From the NCBI RefSeq assembly GCF_001949145.1, contig NW_019091427.1, positions 1,178,347 through 1,242,346 on the forward strand: a DNA stretch of 64,000 nt. Reading direction: 5' to 3'. Below are positions 1 to 13,600 of the stretch, one piece after another. Both the position numbers and the translations under genes were made by a program. The DNA comes from Acanthaster planci (lineage: Eukaryota; Echinodermata; Asteroidea; Valvatida; Acanthasteridae). Position 1 is the first letter of the stretch. Each line of letters begins with the position of its first letter. Under the pieces are notes generated by a model, which searched no databases, had not been told where the DNA came from, and saw only the letters and a list, made by a program, of their open reading frames with translations.

Positions 1-3000
1 TCTGCGAGAAAGCCCTCAGAGCGGGCATTTCGTCACTGCAGATGTTGGCAATGTAGTACCTGTTGGCGCAAGAGGCTACATTGATTGCTAACTGGTGACA
101 CTCGATACTCGGCGCTTTAACCAGTGTCCCTCCAAATTAATGCGCGGCGGCGAGGCTCCTCTGATGCGCGGGTCTTCTAATGCCAACCAAATCTCTTGAA
201 ACCCCAAAGCGACGCTGCCGAGGGCGAAAAGAAAGCAAGCCCCCTACCCACACGCTGTGGCAGTTGCAGTGAAATAAACATCTACGTGTATACCGCTGTC
301 TTCATTGTCATCCACACACTAACATAATCACAGGATGTGAAAGTGTGGTATACAAGATACTGTTTTAAAAATGTGTTGCCTTTTGTAGTTCATAATTGCA
401 GATGAACATTTGTCATGTGCGAATCTCTGAATTACGCCCCTGCTTACAATAATGAAAGGAAAATGCATGCTAAATACCACAAAATAATATTGAAAACTGT
501 ACTGAAATAATTAAGCGGGTCGTGGTATACAAGACCCTTTCCATTCTTAATTGGCTTTTGTTTTGTACTCGCCAGTGTCACGCACCAGATCAAATTTCTA
601 TTTCTCCTGTAAAACTCCAATGATAAACCGATGTCAGCCGTCCGATTGTGTTCGTTCATCAACACTTCGTGATCTGTAACGGAAACCACACCGCTTCCCT
701 CCCCTGTCTTTTCTCTCCTGTCGAATGTTCGTGTTGGGCATTCGATGTTAACTTCCAATTGTCGCGAGACACTGAACAATGAAGCAGTGCGCGGAGTGGC
801 ATTGCGTCAGTAAACACAGAAGTAATCATGCATTGTTTCTGGTTGTTTTCCTTTTCAACAGAGGGACACGTATATAGTAAAAGACATTTCCCTGCGCTTT
901 GTAAGTGCAGTTACTTTGTCCTCGTACCCAAACTGCCTAGGATGGCACCACATTATTCAGGTGACGGCCGGATGATTTGCCTTGCATGCAAGTTGCTCTT
1001 TTGTAATACTTTGTGATGCTTGAAAGCAATGTTAATTTGTGTGCAAGTAAGCTATAGAGATTAAGAATGATAAAGATTTTTATCCTTTAACTGTTTAATG
1101 TTAGATGCTCACCTTTTAAAATTTGTCTTCAAACCTGAAGAAAGACCCAAAAACCTGACCAGCACTGCCACCTATTTGTTTGATTCTTCTTTGGGGGGAG
1201 GGATACGTTACATTGTTTTCTTCCTGTGTGCTTTTCTAAACCCATGTGCCCTATATTCACGTTGAATTAATGATGAGCGCAGCTCTTAAGCATGGAAATA
1301 GCCAAACTGAAGGTAAAAATTCTCTATCATCGGCTTGAAAAAAACGTCCATGAATATATTGTACCGAGCAACCACAGTTGCTCGGAGCAACATATACGGC
1401 GATATTTAGCTAGTGTGGTTCAGCTTTCAATAGTGACTGCTTTTAGTGCTTGTAAAGGATCGTCATTAATGCAGTTTACATCTGCAGGTCAGATCATTTA
1501 TTTTTACCGAAACATTGGCCGTGTTTAGCCACTTTATGGAGTGTAGACGGATGTCCTAATACCTAAGGGAAACACCTGTCTGAAAATGTTTTTACTTGTG
1601 GGTGTCAAGAGGTCGTCTCGCAACCTCTGTCAGCGCACGACAACTTTCAACACCGTTTACTTTCAAAAATAAGGCATTTAAACAGCAGTTTCCACCCACT
1701 AACCCCACAAAAAGGGTCTTTATATTTAGAGTATAGAATCATAACGAGGAGTGACTTCAATATTTAGTAGTTTTTGCAGTTATCTGGTGACGTCCCTCTG
1801 ACCTACTATCACATCGATGGCGGAGGTTGTTTTACAACACAAGATACTCGATCTGAAATTATGCATCTCGTACATCTTGTTATGCCGGATTGTGGCGGTT
1901 GCGGGACATCGTGCCTGAAATCATCATATGGTACATATCCCCCGAACATTGGCTTGCCGGATTGATTTCGCTGGAAATGTCAGCTCTAATTCACTAGCGA
2001 AGATGGGGGAGAACGGGGAAGAAGTAATGGGCAGGCTGCAGCAAGGTGAACCAAATAATTTGTCTGCTCTGGGAAGTGAGCAAACAAATCCTGCTCGTCG
2101 GGATGGAAATCAATTTCCCTTCAAACACATCGGTTTCCCCCCCCCCACCCGCTTTAACCCGAACATATACGGACTCAAGATGTTGCAAGTAAGAGGAGCG
2201 TATTATAAGCATATTTGTATCAGTTGGTGTCCATGTGGGCCAACAAGTCAGTCGATGTTGTGCGACGGAAAGCTGGTATGAAGACAAAGTTGAATTGAAA
2301 CCGCCACTGAGAACGTGAACATTTAAAGAAAAGAGCAAAACACTAGCAGTAAAAACTTCCATTTGAAGAACTTTAAAAACATAAAAGTAAATCAGTACGA
2401 AACTTCGAGGATTAGATGCGCTAAGGATTCAAAGAAACAGGGCTGAGATGAACATTGTCTCATTTTTAATGCATACCTACAAAGAGAACAAATACTGAAA
2501 TGAATGCATTGAATGTGAATGTTTGGATACGTGCTTTTGCAATCAAGCAGCGCGCATTTGATATTGTTTCAACGAAACCCAATGTCGATTAAGCCATATG
2601 GCCAATGACGAATCTCAATCTCTGATTCCCCTGCCTTGTTTATCGTCTATTTCTTGGTAACGTACACGATCCTACCCACTAAGGATTCCTATGTCACCCA
2701 GGCCCGAGGGACGGGGGTGGATCACAGCAGTCCCCAGTACAAAGACACACATGGTGCTTTTCTGTTTTACCAACGTGGGGTCCGCGGAGGTTATAAGCCA
2801 GCCAGATAACGCCAAGTTGAGTGCAGTCACGATCCGCCACTTCGGATCGGGTTGCCGTCTTGCCTTTGTGGTCACGATTTTGCGCGCGCCGACCGACGCC
2901 AAATCTCATTACCTGGGTGCATCACGTTTTCTTTTCTTCTTAGCCCCACAACAGCCCAGTTACCGGAGCATTTTAAACAATGTTCCAGATGCATGTACAC

Positions 3001-4488
3001 CTAACAGAGCCATATGTGGGAAATCAAAAATTGACTACGATGGTCATCTTGCGCCGTCTTGTACATCCATTAAGAAATGAGACCGAGGGGTACCCCCAAC
3101 ATATCCAATCGCCATACACGCTCTAGACTATTGTTACCTAACACCCCCCCCCAGATGTCTGAAAGGAATTCCTCGGTTTCCAGTGAGACAATGACCAACA
3201 CAAATCAGGGGGGTCTCTCTCTTCATGTTTCGTCTTGAATGCCTGGTTCAAGAGACTTTTTAACAGCGTTTTTCACCAGCAAGGAAATGTGTAAAATGTG
3301 CGTATTCGTAATCTGTCTTTGAAGATCGTTTTGTTTGTTTTTGTAATTTGGTTTTGCCTGTGGCGGCTGTTAATCCGAGTCAAGAAATATTTTGCAATAG
3401 GGTCATAGTTACCGCCCTCTGTCTAAGTGAATGAAATTAAAAGCTTTCCATCAATTCCCGCAATTCTGTCGCAGATCTGGAAAAATGTGTGCTTTGTTAG
3501 GTACGTCTTTGCCAGTCTGATTATGAGCACACATATCCACACGCGCTGAAGTTCCATCGTTCACGTCAATATGCATACTTATAGCAATCTGTAGGCGTCC
3601 AAGGTCGTCGCTGACACGGACTTTCTCGCCATACGGGTGTTTACAGCGGTGCTGTCAGTTTCATCCCGAATCGCCGTCGCCATCTTGTTTCGCTTGATTT
3701 CTTTCGCTTCCTTGTGCGCGTACATTGTGTATTCGCTCGGGCGAGCACTGCCCAACCGGCGCCGCACGTCGACTGACTACATGCAGGGCGCCCGGCGCTC
3801 TCCGACATGGGTACAATTACCCGTTTTACTGGTTTTTGCATTTGGTTTCCTGTCACCCCCCCGCCTTTGTGCTCAGTGTCAAATTAGCTATCCGCCTGTA
3901 TCCAGGCGGGAAGAAAATCGACCCCAAATTACAACAAATTTCCTTGTGAGAGTTCTGAAGTTGTCAGTCACTATGTGACTTTGGATAAACGGGTCATGTT
4001 TTGGAACCTGTTTTCCCAATACACCGATGCATTGTCATGAAGCCATTGCTCTCTTCTGAACAATTACTGTATCCGAAATATCACCCCAAAGTGAAGACAT
4101 TACCTTCCAATCTGTCATCACAGTGCATTCAAGTCCAAGGGAATCCCAACAAGCTGATCAGGCAGAACTGTCAGCATTTGCCGCCAGGTATTTCGTGTGC
4201 AGTGGCAGAATGTGTCCTTCCTGATATTGAAGAATGTGGACAAAATGTGATCGAAATGGCTGCAACGATGCTGTCTCCTGCAAGAATGCTCTAAACCCTT
4301 TCGGCATACTTTTATCCTTGGTGTGCAATTCTTCCGTATAGAGTGATAAAGAGCGAGGCAAGGCTCTTTCGGTGGGGTAGGGTGAGGAATTTTTGCGATT
4401 TAAAAGAAATGTGCAAATGTTGTGAATGTTGGAGATGACGAATGTAATGATGCAATCACCCTTGTGACAGAATCTGCCTTACAATACG
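1..4488. other. Gene-free stretch, probable intron
   Basis: No open frame here shows a recognisable domain or exon-like conservation. The stretch is AT-rich with many CpG dinucleotides and short homopolymer runs (a C run near 2140, another near 3145). It most likely lies inside the intron upstream of the KCNK13-like exon at 18946, but that is inference because no first exon was found. Confidence 0.5.
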
Positions 4489-4652
4489 AGAGATTCACAG
4501 TAGTGCGCCTCCACGAGTTTGCAACGCGTTGACCAATCACCATGCGCGAAATCTGTCGACCCAATGCGTGCTTGGGAGGGGTCGACAAATTTCTCACGTT
4601 GCAATTGGCCAACGCGTTGCAAACTGTTGGAGGCGCACTGTTGTGAATCGCC
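4489..4652. mobile_element. Palindromic MITE, copy 1 (164 bp)
   Basis: The two halves are inverted copies of each other. The left arm reads GATTCACAGTAGTGCGCCTC then GTTTGCAACGCGTTG. The right arm carries the reverse complement, CAACGCGTTGCAAAC and then GAGGCGCACTGTTGTGAATC. The centre holds GTCGACCC and GGGTCGAC (partly GGGGTCGAC). A second copy of the same length lies at 54485-54648. There is no coding capacity. The open frames across it mirror each other only because of the palindrome. It is a non-autonomous DNA-transposon relic of unknown superfamily, and no clear target-site duplication was seen. Confidence 0.75.
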
Positions 4653-7600
4653 CGCATTGAAAAATCGGTTACAAACTACATCATTCCGCCATTGTAAAGA
4701 AAAAAAAGGAGCTTGTGTCTGTGATGCAGCCGTGTACTTTCGAGGTAAAAGGAGTAGTCTATGCTTCAACTTGTCAATTTGGAAGATGTATTTCATAAAG
4801 AGCAAAATAATTGGTCCATCGATTATCATGGAGAGGAATAACGAATCATCTTATTTTTCAAATACTCGATTGCTTCAAAATATGACTGTCCTATACACAT
4901 GTATGCCCCTTTTTTCGGACAGACTGCCATAGTTAGTCGATGCATATTATTTTGGGTGTAGCCCCTGCCTTATATTTATTAGTCTATTTTTAACACATTG
5001 TGTCCTTGTATTTACTACAGTCTATTTTTAACATGTCGTTATCCGGTATGCTACAGGGGCACACTCGAAATAATGCTCCTAATATTAGTATAAACTACTT
5101 GTGTTTTACTTATTTTCTAGAAGTGCTTGTATAGGATCTTTCAGAATATACAATTTAAGGCTCGACGCTTTTCACGCAACAGTTTTTTTTTTCTCCTGGA
5201 AGAAGGCGATGAAGTGAAATCACTCCCCTACCTGCAGAACTGCAGTTGGTATACATTCAAAACAGTGCAAAGCAATGTCGAGTTGATGGTGTCTAAAATA
5301 CGTTTGGCGTCGAGTTGGCCCTCGTTAAACTTTATTCCGAATCGAACGAGCAGTTATTTTTGGACTACATTATAGACTTTTATTTTCAGAGACCTTAATT
5401 AAAGGAACAACAGATTCAGTGGGCACGTAGACCCAAAGGGAAACCAGCCACCCAATACGTTGACGTTTGAGTTTCCTCAACTATGTGCGTACTATAATAT
5501 CCAAGGTTGCATGAAGTGACTTTAGTCAGCGCAGTTACAACGAGCTGCTTATGTATGTATGCATGCGTGCCTTGCCGGCAAAAGCGACATATGGTTTTTA
5601 ATCACATTCGTTCGTATCCGTGTTTAAGCTGTGACCTTTGTGCATGTTTATTAGTTTCCCAAGCAAAAATTAAGCGCATTGAGCATGATTGTCAATGGTG
5701 GCTCTCTACTGCTTTATTTAGCCTCCATAGCAAAACTGCAGTCTCGTCAGTGTCGATCACATTCCAGTTCGGTCACCAGTGCACAAAGGAAAAACGGGTA
5801 TCGGCAAGATAAAAAGAACTTCACTATTTGAACTGAATGATACTTTATCAGCGACAATCTACATTCATTGCAGAATCTTTTTCAACAGACGGGTCCGAAC
5901 AACTGCGATTCATTTAATCGCCGAAATTCCCATTCTGCTACGCCCCCTCTCTGATTGGCCCTCAGCTACGTGAGTCAAATTCAATGCACGCGACCTTTTA
6001 GACAGGGACGGGCATACGGGGCTATTTCTGTTGATTATTCAGATGCAGACACCGCGCAGCATGACTTGTGGGGTTTTTTGGTGATTCATTTATTATTTAT
6101 CATGTCATAATAGACCTTTCATCTTATGAAGGTACTTATCTTTGCCTCGAGCTCTGTGTGTGTCGCAAGAGCGAACTGGCTAGGGATGGGAAGGCAGTTC
6201 ACCTTAAACCACACTGCACGTGAAGTCGAGTCTCGTGAAATTATCTTTTGAAATTTCATAATATGCAAAGCACGAGCATATAGTAATCCTTATCGTCATT
6301 CCACCACTCAATTTTTCCTAAAAACGAATCATTCTGCTAATTGTAAATTCGACGCTTCGAACATTTGTATTATGAGGGACTGGGCCTGCTATTTCTTCGA
6401 TTAGGGCCTACGCAGTTGATTCTTTCAACATTGTAAAAACCCGTTTCCTAAAAAACAAATTTCCTAAAAGATAGAGAGAGAGAAACAGAGTAAGGCAAGT
6501 AGAGGAACAACAGATCTGTGTTTTTTTTCTCTCTCTAAAATCTGAATATTTTTGTGAAAAACGTGCAGCAGAGAGCGACAGAGCAGACACGAGACATTTT
6601 AAACTCCCCTTCTGATGCTCATTAGAACTGACTCCGTCTAGAGCTTGGCTTGATAGAATCAGAACTCGCGACACCCTCTCCTGCGTGTGTGAACACATGC
6701 CGTGCATGACTGAGCGGCCTGAAACAAAATAATGACCGATGAAATTAATTACGTGCGTCAACCACAGTATGGGGTTCTAATCCACATCCATCCTCTGATT
6801 AAGTACATATATTGTACGTTTTCTGTGGTATAATTGCTATTTCGTAGCCCGATTTAATGAACCTGCTAGTCGTTAAGAGTGGCTCTACGAAATACGTGCC
6901 TCTTTATGCTTAGACAATGTACATGGTATATTGCGTCTTGATTTCCTGTATTGGAGAATGTCTTTCCATTTTCTGGTTTGCCTTTCTGTTGTTCGCAGTA
7001 ATTTATGATGATTACATTTTCACATATTTGAACGAGGCAGTACCGTGAATATCAATTGGCTCTTGAGAAATTTATTTGCTTTGCCCATCACATGTCATCT
7101 CGACTCGTATTAAATACTTGCCTAAGAAGTTTCCATTGTGGTGGTGACTTTCGTTAAAGAAATGAAGAAAGAAAACTACCAGAGAGTGTCGGCTTTTGTC
7201 TACAGTTTATTTACTGTGTGTTCTATTCAAGCAGGAAGTCGAGCCATCTTCATATCGCATTGATGGCCCTGTCCTGCCCGTTACATTATGACAGCAACAG
7301 CTCTTTTATAATCCAAAATTAACGCTTATAGTTTAAAACACTTTCAACACATTTACTGACATGTTTAGGTAGTTTACACCGAAATGCATTCAGAAATGTG
7401 TTTAGATGGTAAGCGCTATGGTACGCGTTTGCTGTAGGAAATCCGCTTCTTTAGCAGTGAAACACTTTCTTAACGCATTTCATTTCAGTGTAAGTATCTA
7501 AATATGTCGTGGATTGAACGTATTAAAAAGCGGGTGCAAAGGTGTCAAAGTAATGTTTCAACTCGAAGCACCTGTTTTGTACAGTTATCGAACGTTTTCC

Positions 7601-10600
7601 AAATGATGTGTGTTTTTTAAATGTTTGAAGAGTTTTAGTGTCCTGTGGGATTATGATATCAAGCTGTGGAAGGGAAAATGAATCAATGTTTTCTGCACTA
7701 TACCTGTTTTATCCACGGAACATTTTTATTATATTTAAGTCAACATTGCGTCACACTCGTAATGGAGAAAATACACACACGCAAAGTAATGAACCATCGC
7801 TGAGGATGTTTGTTTATCATACGATGTTGAATAATTTTAAAGACTTGCATTTTCCTGAATTCAAATTATTCTGAAACCCTTGCCCTTCGAATCAAAGTGT
7901 TTGTCGGAAAGCATGTATGTCAAAGCACGGTGTATGTGATAGACAAACGCATCCTTCCCAGAAATTATAGACCACATCCTGGATGTTTATGTATTATTCA
8001 TCTGAGACAGCGCACACATTACGCACTGTATAAGGGCCAATAATGCCTCTCAAACAATTATGGCTTCTATGACAACGGTTTAAAAAGGTGCAATTCATTA
8101 TTATATAGGATGGTTTCTAAGTAGACCAATGGACTGTTCACATTAACGTGCAGCGTACTTGTCAGCGTGGTGGCTAATCCGTCCGGGGTAATTCTTGTGT
8201 GAAATCAACAGGAAATTGGCAGAATATTACACGACAATTTCTAAAGCCAGGCGACACGAAATACTTCTTAATTAGAAATTGTATAAAAATCTGCAGTTCA
8301 GCGTGAAAACGTCGGCAAAATTTACTCTGAAGGTTAGGCTGAATTAAACTCAGTGGAAGTTAGGAGTGATTAAAACGCTGTCATGAAATAGAGAGAAACG
8401 GGGAAAATGAAATCCAAAAATAGTATGTTGAACTTTTAAGAGTTTGCATGTACTAGAAATACACTGTGACCACCAGGGAAGATACATACAAGCCCATAAC
8501 GGGACAGCCCGCAGTACAAGACGATCAAGGCCTCGCAAACCTGCCTGTACTCCTGGGCATGCGCTTCCCCAGAGGAACTAATTCAGAGCCGGCTTTTTGT
8601 CCCGGCTGAAAGAAAATCGAAGACGACTGAAACTGCGATAAACTCGGGGTCACTGTATGATGATGTGGCCCCGAGTGGAATACATGCATGAACCCTGACA
8701 ACATTCTGCGTTATTGAGGAAATCGATGCCAACTCGAGTGTCCCGAAGAGTATGCCTTCCTATAAACGTTGCAACCTTTTAGTCTAGCTTTTGCAATTTG
8801 CATTCAGATGAGAAAGAGAAAGTGCAGTCATTTAGTTACCCTGCAACCTTCTCTCTTCCTCTTTTTTTCATGTTGTAAAGAGGCTGCGATTCGAGCTGTC
8901 TCAATATTTTGAAATTGAAAATAGAGGAAGGAATTTTCGAAACAGTAATAACTACTGCATAGAGTTAGCCGCATTCATCGTGTAAGGGGAAAACTTTTGG
9001 AAAAAAAACACCATTTACTGTCTTCGTCGTGTTGAAATTGGGCATCATGCTCCAATTGTCATGGTTTCTGTCCTGGTCGTCGTAGCTATTTTGTACGGTG
9101 TTTTCAGTTGGGTTCATGCTCTTCTGTATTCATGCAATTACTATTAAAAACAATGCAGGCACAAATTTTGCATACGGATTCCTATACAGATAGCTGAATG
9201 GGCATCCCACGCGGTAGCGTACGTCGTCATCACATTGAAGGCAGCGTTTTATTATAGATTCTGTAACGAGTGTCCTTGTCATCGGCAAGCTTTTTCGCTC
9301 AGTATTTTGGCGGGGAGAGCTGTGAAGTCTTTGACACGGCTCAGTCCTCAAAGACTGAATCCCCCTTCATTGAAGATCTCTTCGCGTGCTCTTCCCCGCT
9401 TTCCCGGATGGGACAAATAGCGTATACCTTGGATAGTTAGTTTCTTCGATCCTAGGTGGGTCACTCGGTGGTCACCGATGCGACACTGATAGTTTTTTCC
9501 AGTGTGTGAATTAAACCGGCGTAACCATTTTGTACAGGTGTATTTGATTCTAACGGAGTCGCGATTTGTAGCCGTCGTTACAATTATTATTGAACAGGGA
9601 AAACCCGCGAAGAGACACACGCACACACAAACCACAGTCCAGAAGAAGTTGCTCCTTTAGATGTTCCGTTCTTCGTGTGGGAAAAAAGGGAGTTAGAGTC
9701 CCGGAAGGTTTAGGGGGCAGAAGCATGAGCCGATCTCCTTTAACACCCCCCCCCCGATCTCATCTCTGCTTCCATATCTCTGCAATCAAAATATACGCAT
9801 CCAAGGTCCCGGATCAAATTTAAACCGACCCCTTCCCTTGGAAGCTTCAACAGTGCGTTCACCGTGCCCTTTGATGATGAAGGGTGCAGCGTGATGGCAC
9901 GATGCCGTAGGCGGAACTGCCCCGTAGCAAAGGAGGCAGCTTTTTTCGGGCCGTGCACACGCTTTTCTGTGGTGATCATGTGAGATAGTGCGTAGGAAAC
10001 GGGGGGGGGCCTCGCCAAATATCCACCCGCCTGGATCACTGCAATCACGCTGCAGCGGTCAAAGCTTTTTGACGTCCCGCAAACCTACCTGAAACTAATA
10101 TTAGCTATGGAAAGCGCTTAGATCAAAAGATTTATACAGCCAGTTGCTTATTAATCACGATTTCTCTTCCTGTTGATGTTGGAGAGTTTAAACAGATGCC
10201 AAACTTTGTAAGGACATGTATAGCTCCGAAGCCTTATGTTAAAACACATGGCCTGATACATATCCCAACAAATGGGAATGACTCCATGTTGATTTTAGTT
10301 TTACTTTATATATCAGTGGAAAGCGACCTCCTTCGTCTCTGCCTCACTTCCAGTTCTGATATTGAAAATCTCCGAGTTTAAATTTTAGTTCAGAATACAC
10401 CAGATTGATTTCGTTATTCGTCGTGCTATAGTGCATGTTGTGTAGGCCCTATTGATTGGCCATTTTTGTTGCAAGTAGGCCTACTCTGTAGGCCGAGACT
10501 TTTTTTTCCATTCATGCCATGGCTCTAGAACAAGGCCAGCTCATCATACGTTAGCATTGGTTTTTCTTCGTGGATTACTTTTCCCAGAATACGCGTCGTT

Positions 10601-13600
10601 CTGATATCCGGGGTTTATTATCAGTAGCGGTTATTCTCTCCTGGTTGTAACTTTTTTTTCGTAAACAGGGACGTTGAAAGGTTGACTTGATATCAATCTA
10701 GCGTCCATAGTCACCTACGTGTCAATGTGGCATGTCTCGAAAGACACTCTAATTTAAGTAGTATTCCATGTCAGTTTCTGATGCAGATTTGTGAAATATA
10801 ACTTAACTCCACGTCGTCAAACTGCGCTACATCCCTCTCCGCGCGAAGCAGCCTTCAAATAAAATATGTAATTTCCTGGTCTCGGCCGAAGCAAAATGAC
10901 CCCATAACTTAAGGTGTTTTTCGTGCAAAGAAAAGCATGCGATAAATGTATCTTGTGCTTTTGATTGGTCAAAAACAAACCTGGTATCATTTTGTATACA
11001 TATAATTACCGTTATTTCTAGTCAGCTAGGCTGTATTATGTTTTATTCAAATAAATCTTCGTAATTACGTAATCTGACCTTGCGCGGTGCTACTTGATAA
11101 TCGACCAACTGTGCATACGCTTAGATATAAACTATATTCCATTAATTTAAAAAGTCAGGGAGAAACGATTTAATTAAAGTTTGGTCGAAAATTGATTTCT
11201 TTGCCCAGGGAGTACTTAGATGTTTAATGGCGTTCAAAAGTAAGTTTATTCCTTTTAAACTTCATCAGTACCTGTGAATGCTGGTTTTGCATTAATAATG
11301 GCATATCATCCACACTGAATTTTAAGCAGGCTTGGATTTCTCGCAGCTGTCACAACATATTCACTTTTTATAAGCGTTCTCATCTTAGGCGATAACATCC
11401 CCGGTCCCACAATGCAGTGCGCTGATCACCCAAGAATACGTGCAATACATGTTGTAGCGGTCTGGGTATTAAGTGAGGTGCTGTAAAGATGATAATGCAG
11501 TTATCAGTAGGCAAAGTTTGGCTCGCATATGCGCTGTGTCTTGTAAACACGAATAGTATTACGTATGCATCACAGCCCGCCGTCAGGCCTTCGGGCACTG
11601 AGTCAAGTTGTGGGGGCGAGAACTTAATTCAAGTTGATATGCAATATCTGCGGGCTCTGCGTGTAGGTCTAGCCTTTCTTCTTTTTTTTCATGTATCTGA
11701 ACTTGAATATTTAATTTGTCACGCTTTGGGCAGCAGTGTTTTCTGCTCTGCTCCTATATGAGAGGGCATTATCGGAATCAGGGTTCACAAGCCCAGAATC
11801 ACAAAATGTTTTTCACTTCAGTCTCGGGCGCTGTGATGTGATCCATTCGAAACGTGATCCGCTGCTAGTCACTGGCTACAAACGATTCAGAGATTTCAAT
11901 GCTTGCATAGTCGCTGAAGTGTCAGAAACGACAGATATAGCTCTAGTGAGATTCCAGGGAGAGGATGGATGAACTGCAGTCAGGGAATAGCGCGCAGGAT
12001 ACAAGAAAGGGCTCAGTGGAATCTAGCCAAAGCCCTTTTTTTTTTTTTTTAGAAATTAGAAAACGGATCACACGTGCACAGAGATTCACACTGAGACACA
12101 TTTCTGTGCACTTTCCTTCCACTGTTTCTAAAATAACGGTTCTACTTTTGTTCCGTTTTAAAAATATCAGTTTTGACCAGCATTTGTACTTTCACTTCCC
12201 TCAGCCTTCGTATACCCGATCTGGACGTTGTCAACGTCTGAAAGGTTTGAGGCATTAGCGCCCTCAGTCGATAGAATTGGCATCGAGGATGAGGCCAAGT
12301 CTTACACTTTTTGACTACCTGGACATGTATACTGTATTCTTTCAAATATAACACCTCAGCATGTACGGTATAGTTGCCAACTAAACCAAGAATACACGCA
12401 CTGTTATTGATGAGCAAAAAGTATTTCTGTATCTATGTCTTTTCCCCCAAACTATTGTCAAATGACAAAGTCAGATTGCTAAACATGCTGAAGAAATTTA
12501 ATGAATAGCGTTGTACGATGATAGCACATTGTACAATGCAAGTATGAAGCACTCGTGGAGAGAGTAGTCAAGGCGCCAATTGCGGTTTGCATCACTGGCA
12601 TTGATCTGGCGCGACTTCATTATTACCGAAGAATCAAAAGAGTCACAATCCAACCAATCTGGAGTCTCGCCCACGGAGAATATTGCAATCTAGGCCCCCA
12701 TGTACGTTTCTCTGTGAACGTCCGAATAACAAAGGCCACGAACAGTGGGGGAAAAGGCTTCGTCCACATTTGGCGTTGTTTTCCGTTATTAACCTTGAGG
12801 GTTTTTATTTTATTATTGTTTTGTTCTTGAAAAACCATTGTCAGATTTATCTCTTCAATAAGATCGGGGTTTACATAAAGTGCCTAAAAGCACCATAGTC
12901 ACTCTCAAAATTTGATGTTAGACAAAATATAGTAAGAGATATATAGTAAGATTCCCACGCAAATAATGTTTCGCAAGTCGGTGTAATTTGTAACGTACGT
13001 GTATTTTAACCATCCACTGGATTTAAGAAGTCGAACGTTAGAAATTTACACTAGAAATGAAACTTTAAAGAATTTTTTGATATTTTTTTAATGTGATTTG
13101 TTTTTCTTTGCTTCTAATTTTAGCCTGCCTTTTGGTGGGCTCTTTGTCTGCGATGTGGCCGACTTGCTCTAATTCGGATCATATCAAGCCTGAGGCTCGC
13201 TGGTTTAATCATGTTAAAACATCAATATACGCCAAGTCGCATCACCGTGCCTTACATCAAGCTAATACGTTATTTCCCTAATCCGCTTCCGGCGGCTGAC
13301 AAACCCTGCTGTGGTTGGCAGCCACGCCATTGCTGGTCAGCCGTTGGACTACACTAGTACTTGGGGCAAGTCGGCCAGGTTTTGCCAGGGGTACCGGTCC
13401 GTTTTTCCAGTCGATGGCGGAGCTCCTCATCATTTTGCACGACCGAGACTATCGCTCGAATACCCCACAAACCGTAGATCAATAATATCCAATTTGAGAA
13501 GATTGGAGGACACGCTGCTAATTGGCCCGAGCCCGGAATGGAATCTTGTTCCACAATATAACTGGATGGAGCTGGGACATGCATGATTGACCTGGCGACA

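Noticed and set aside
4400-4932. Overlapping frames of 85-137 residues on both strands
   Set aside because: They arise from the palindromic MITE and mirror each other.
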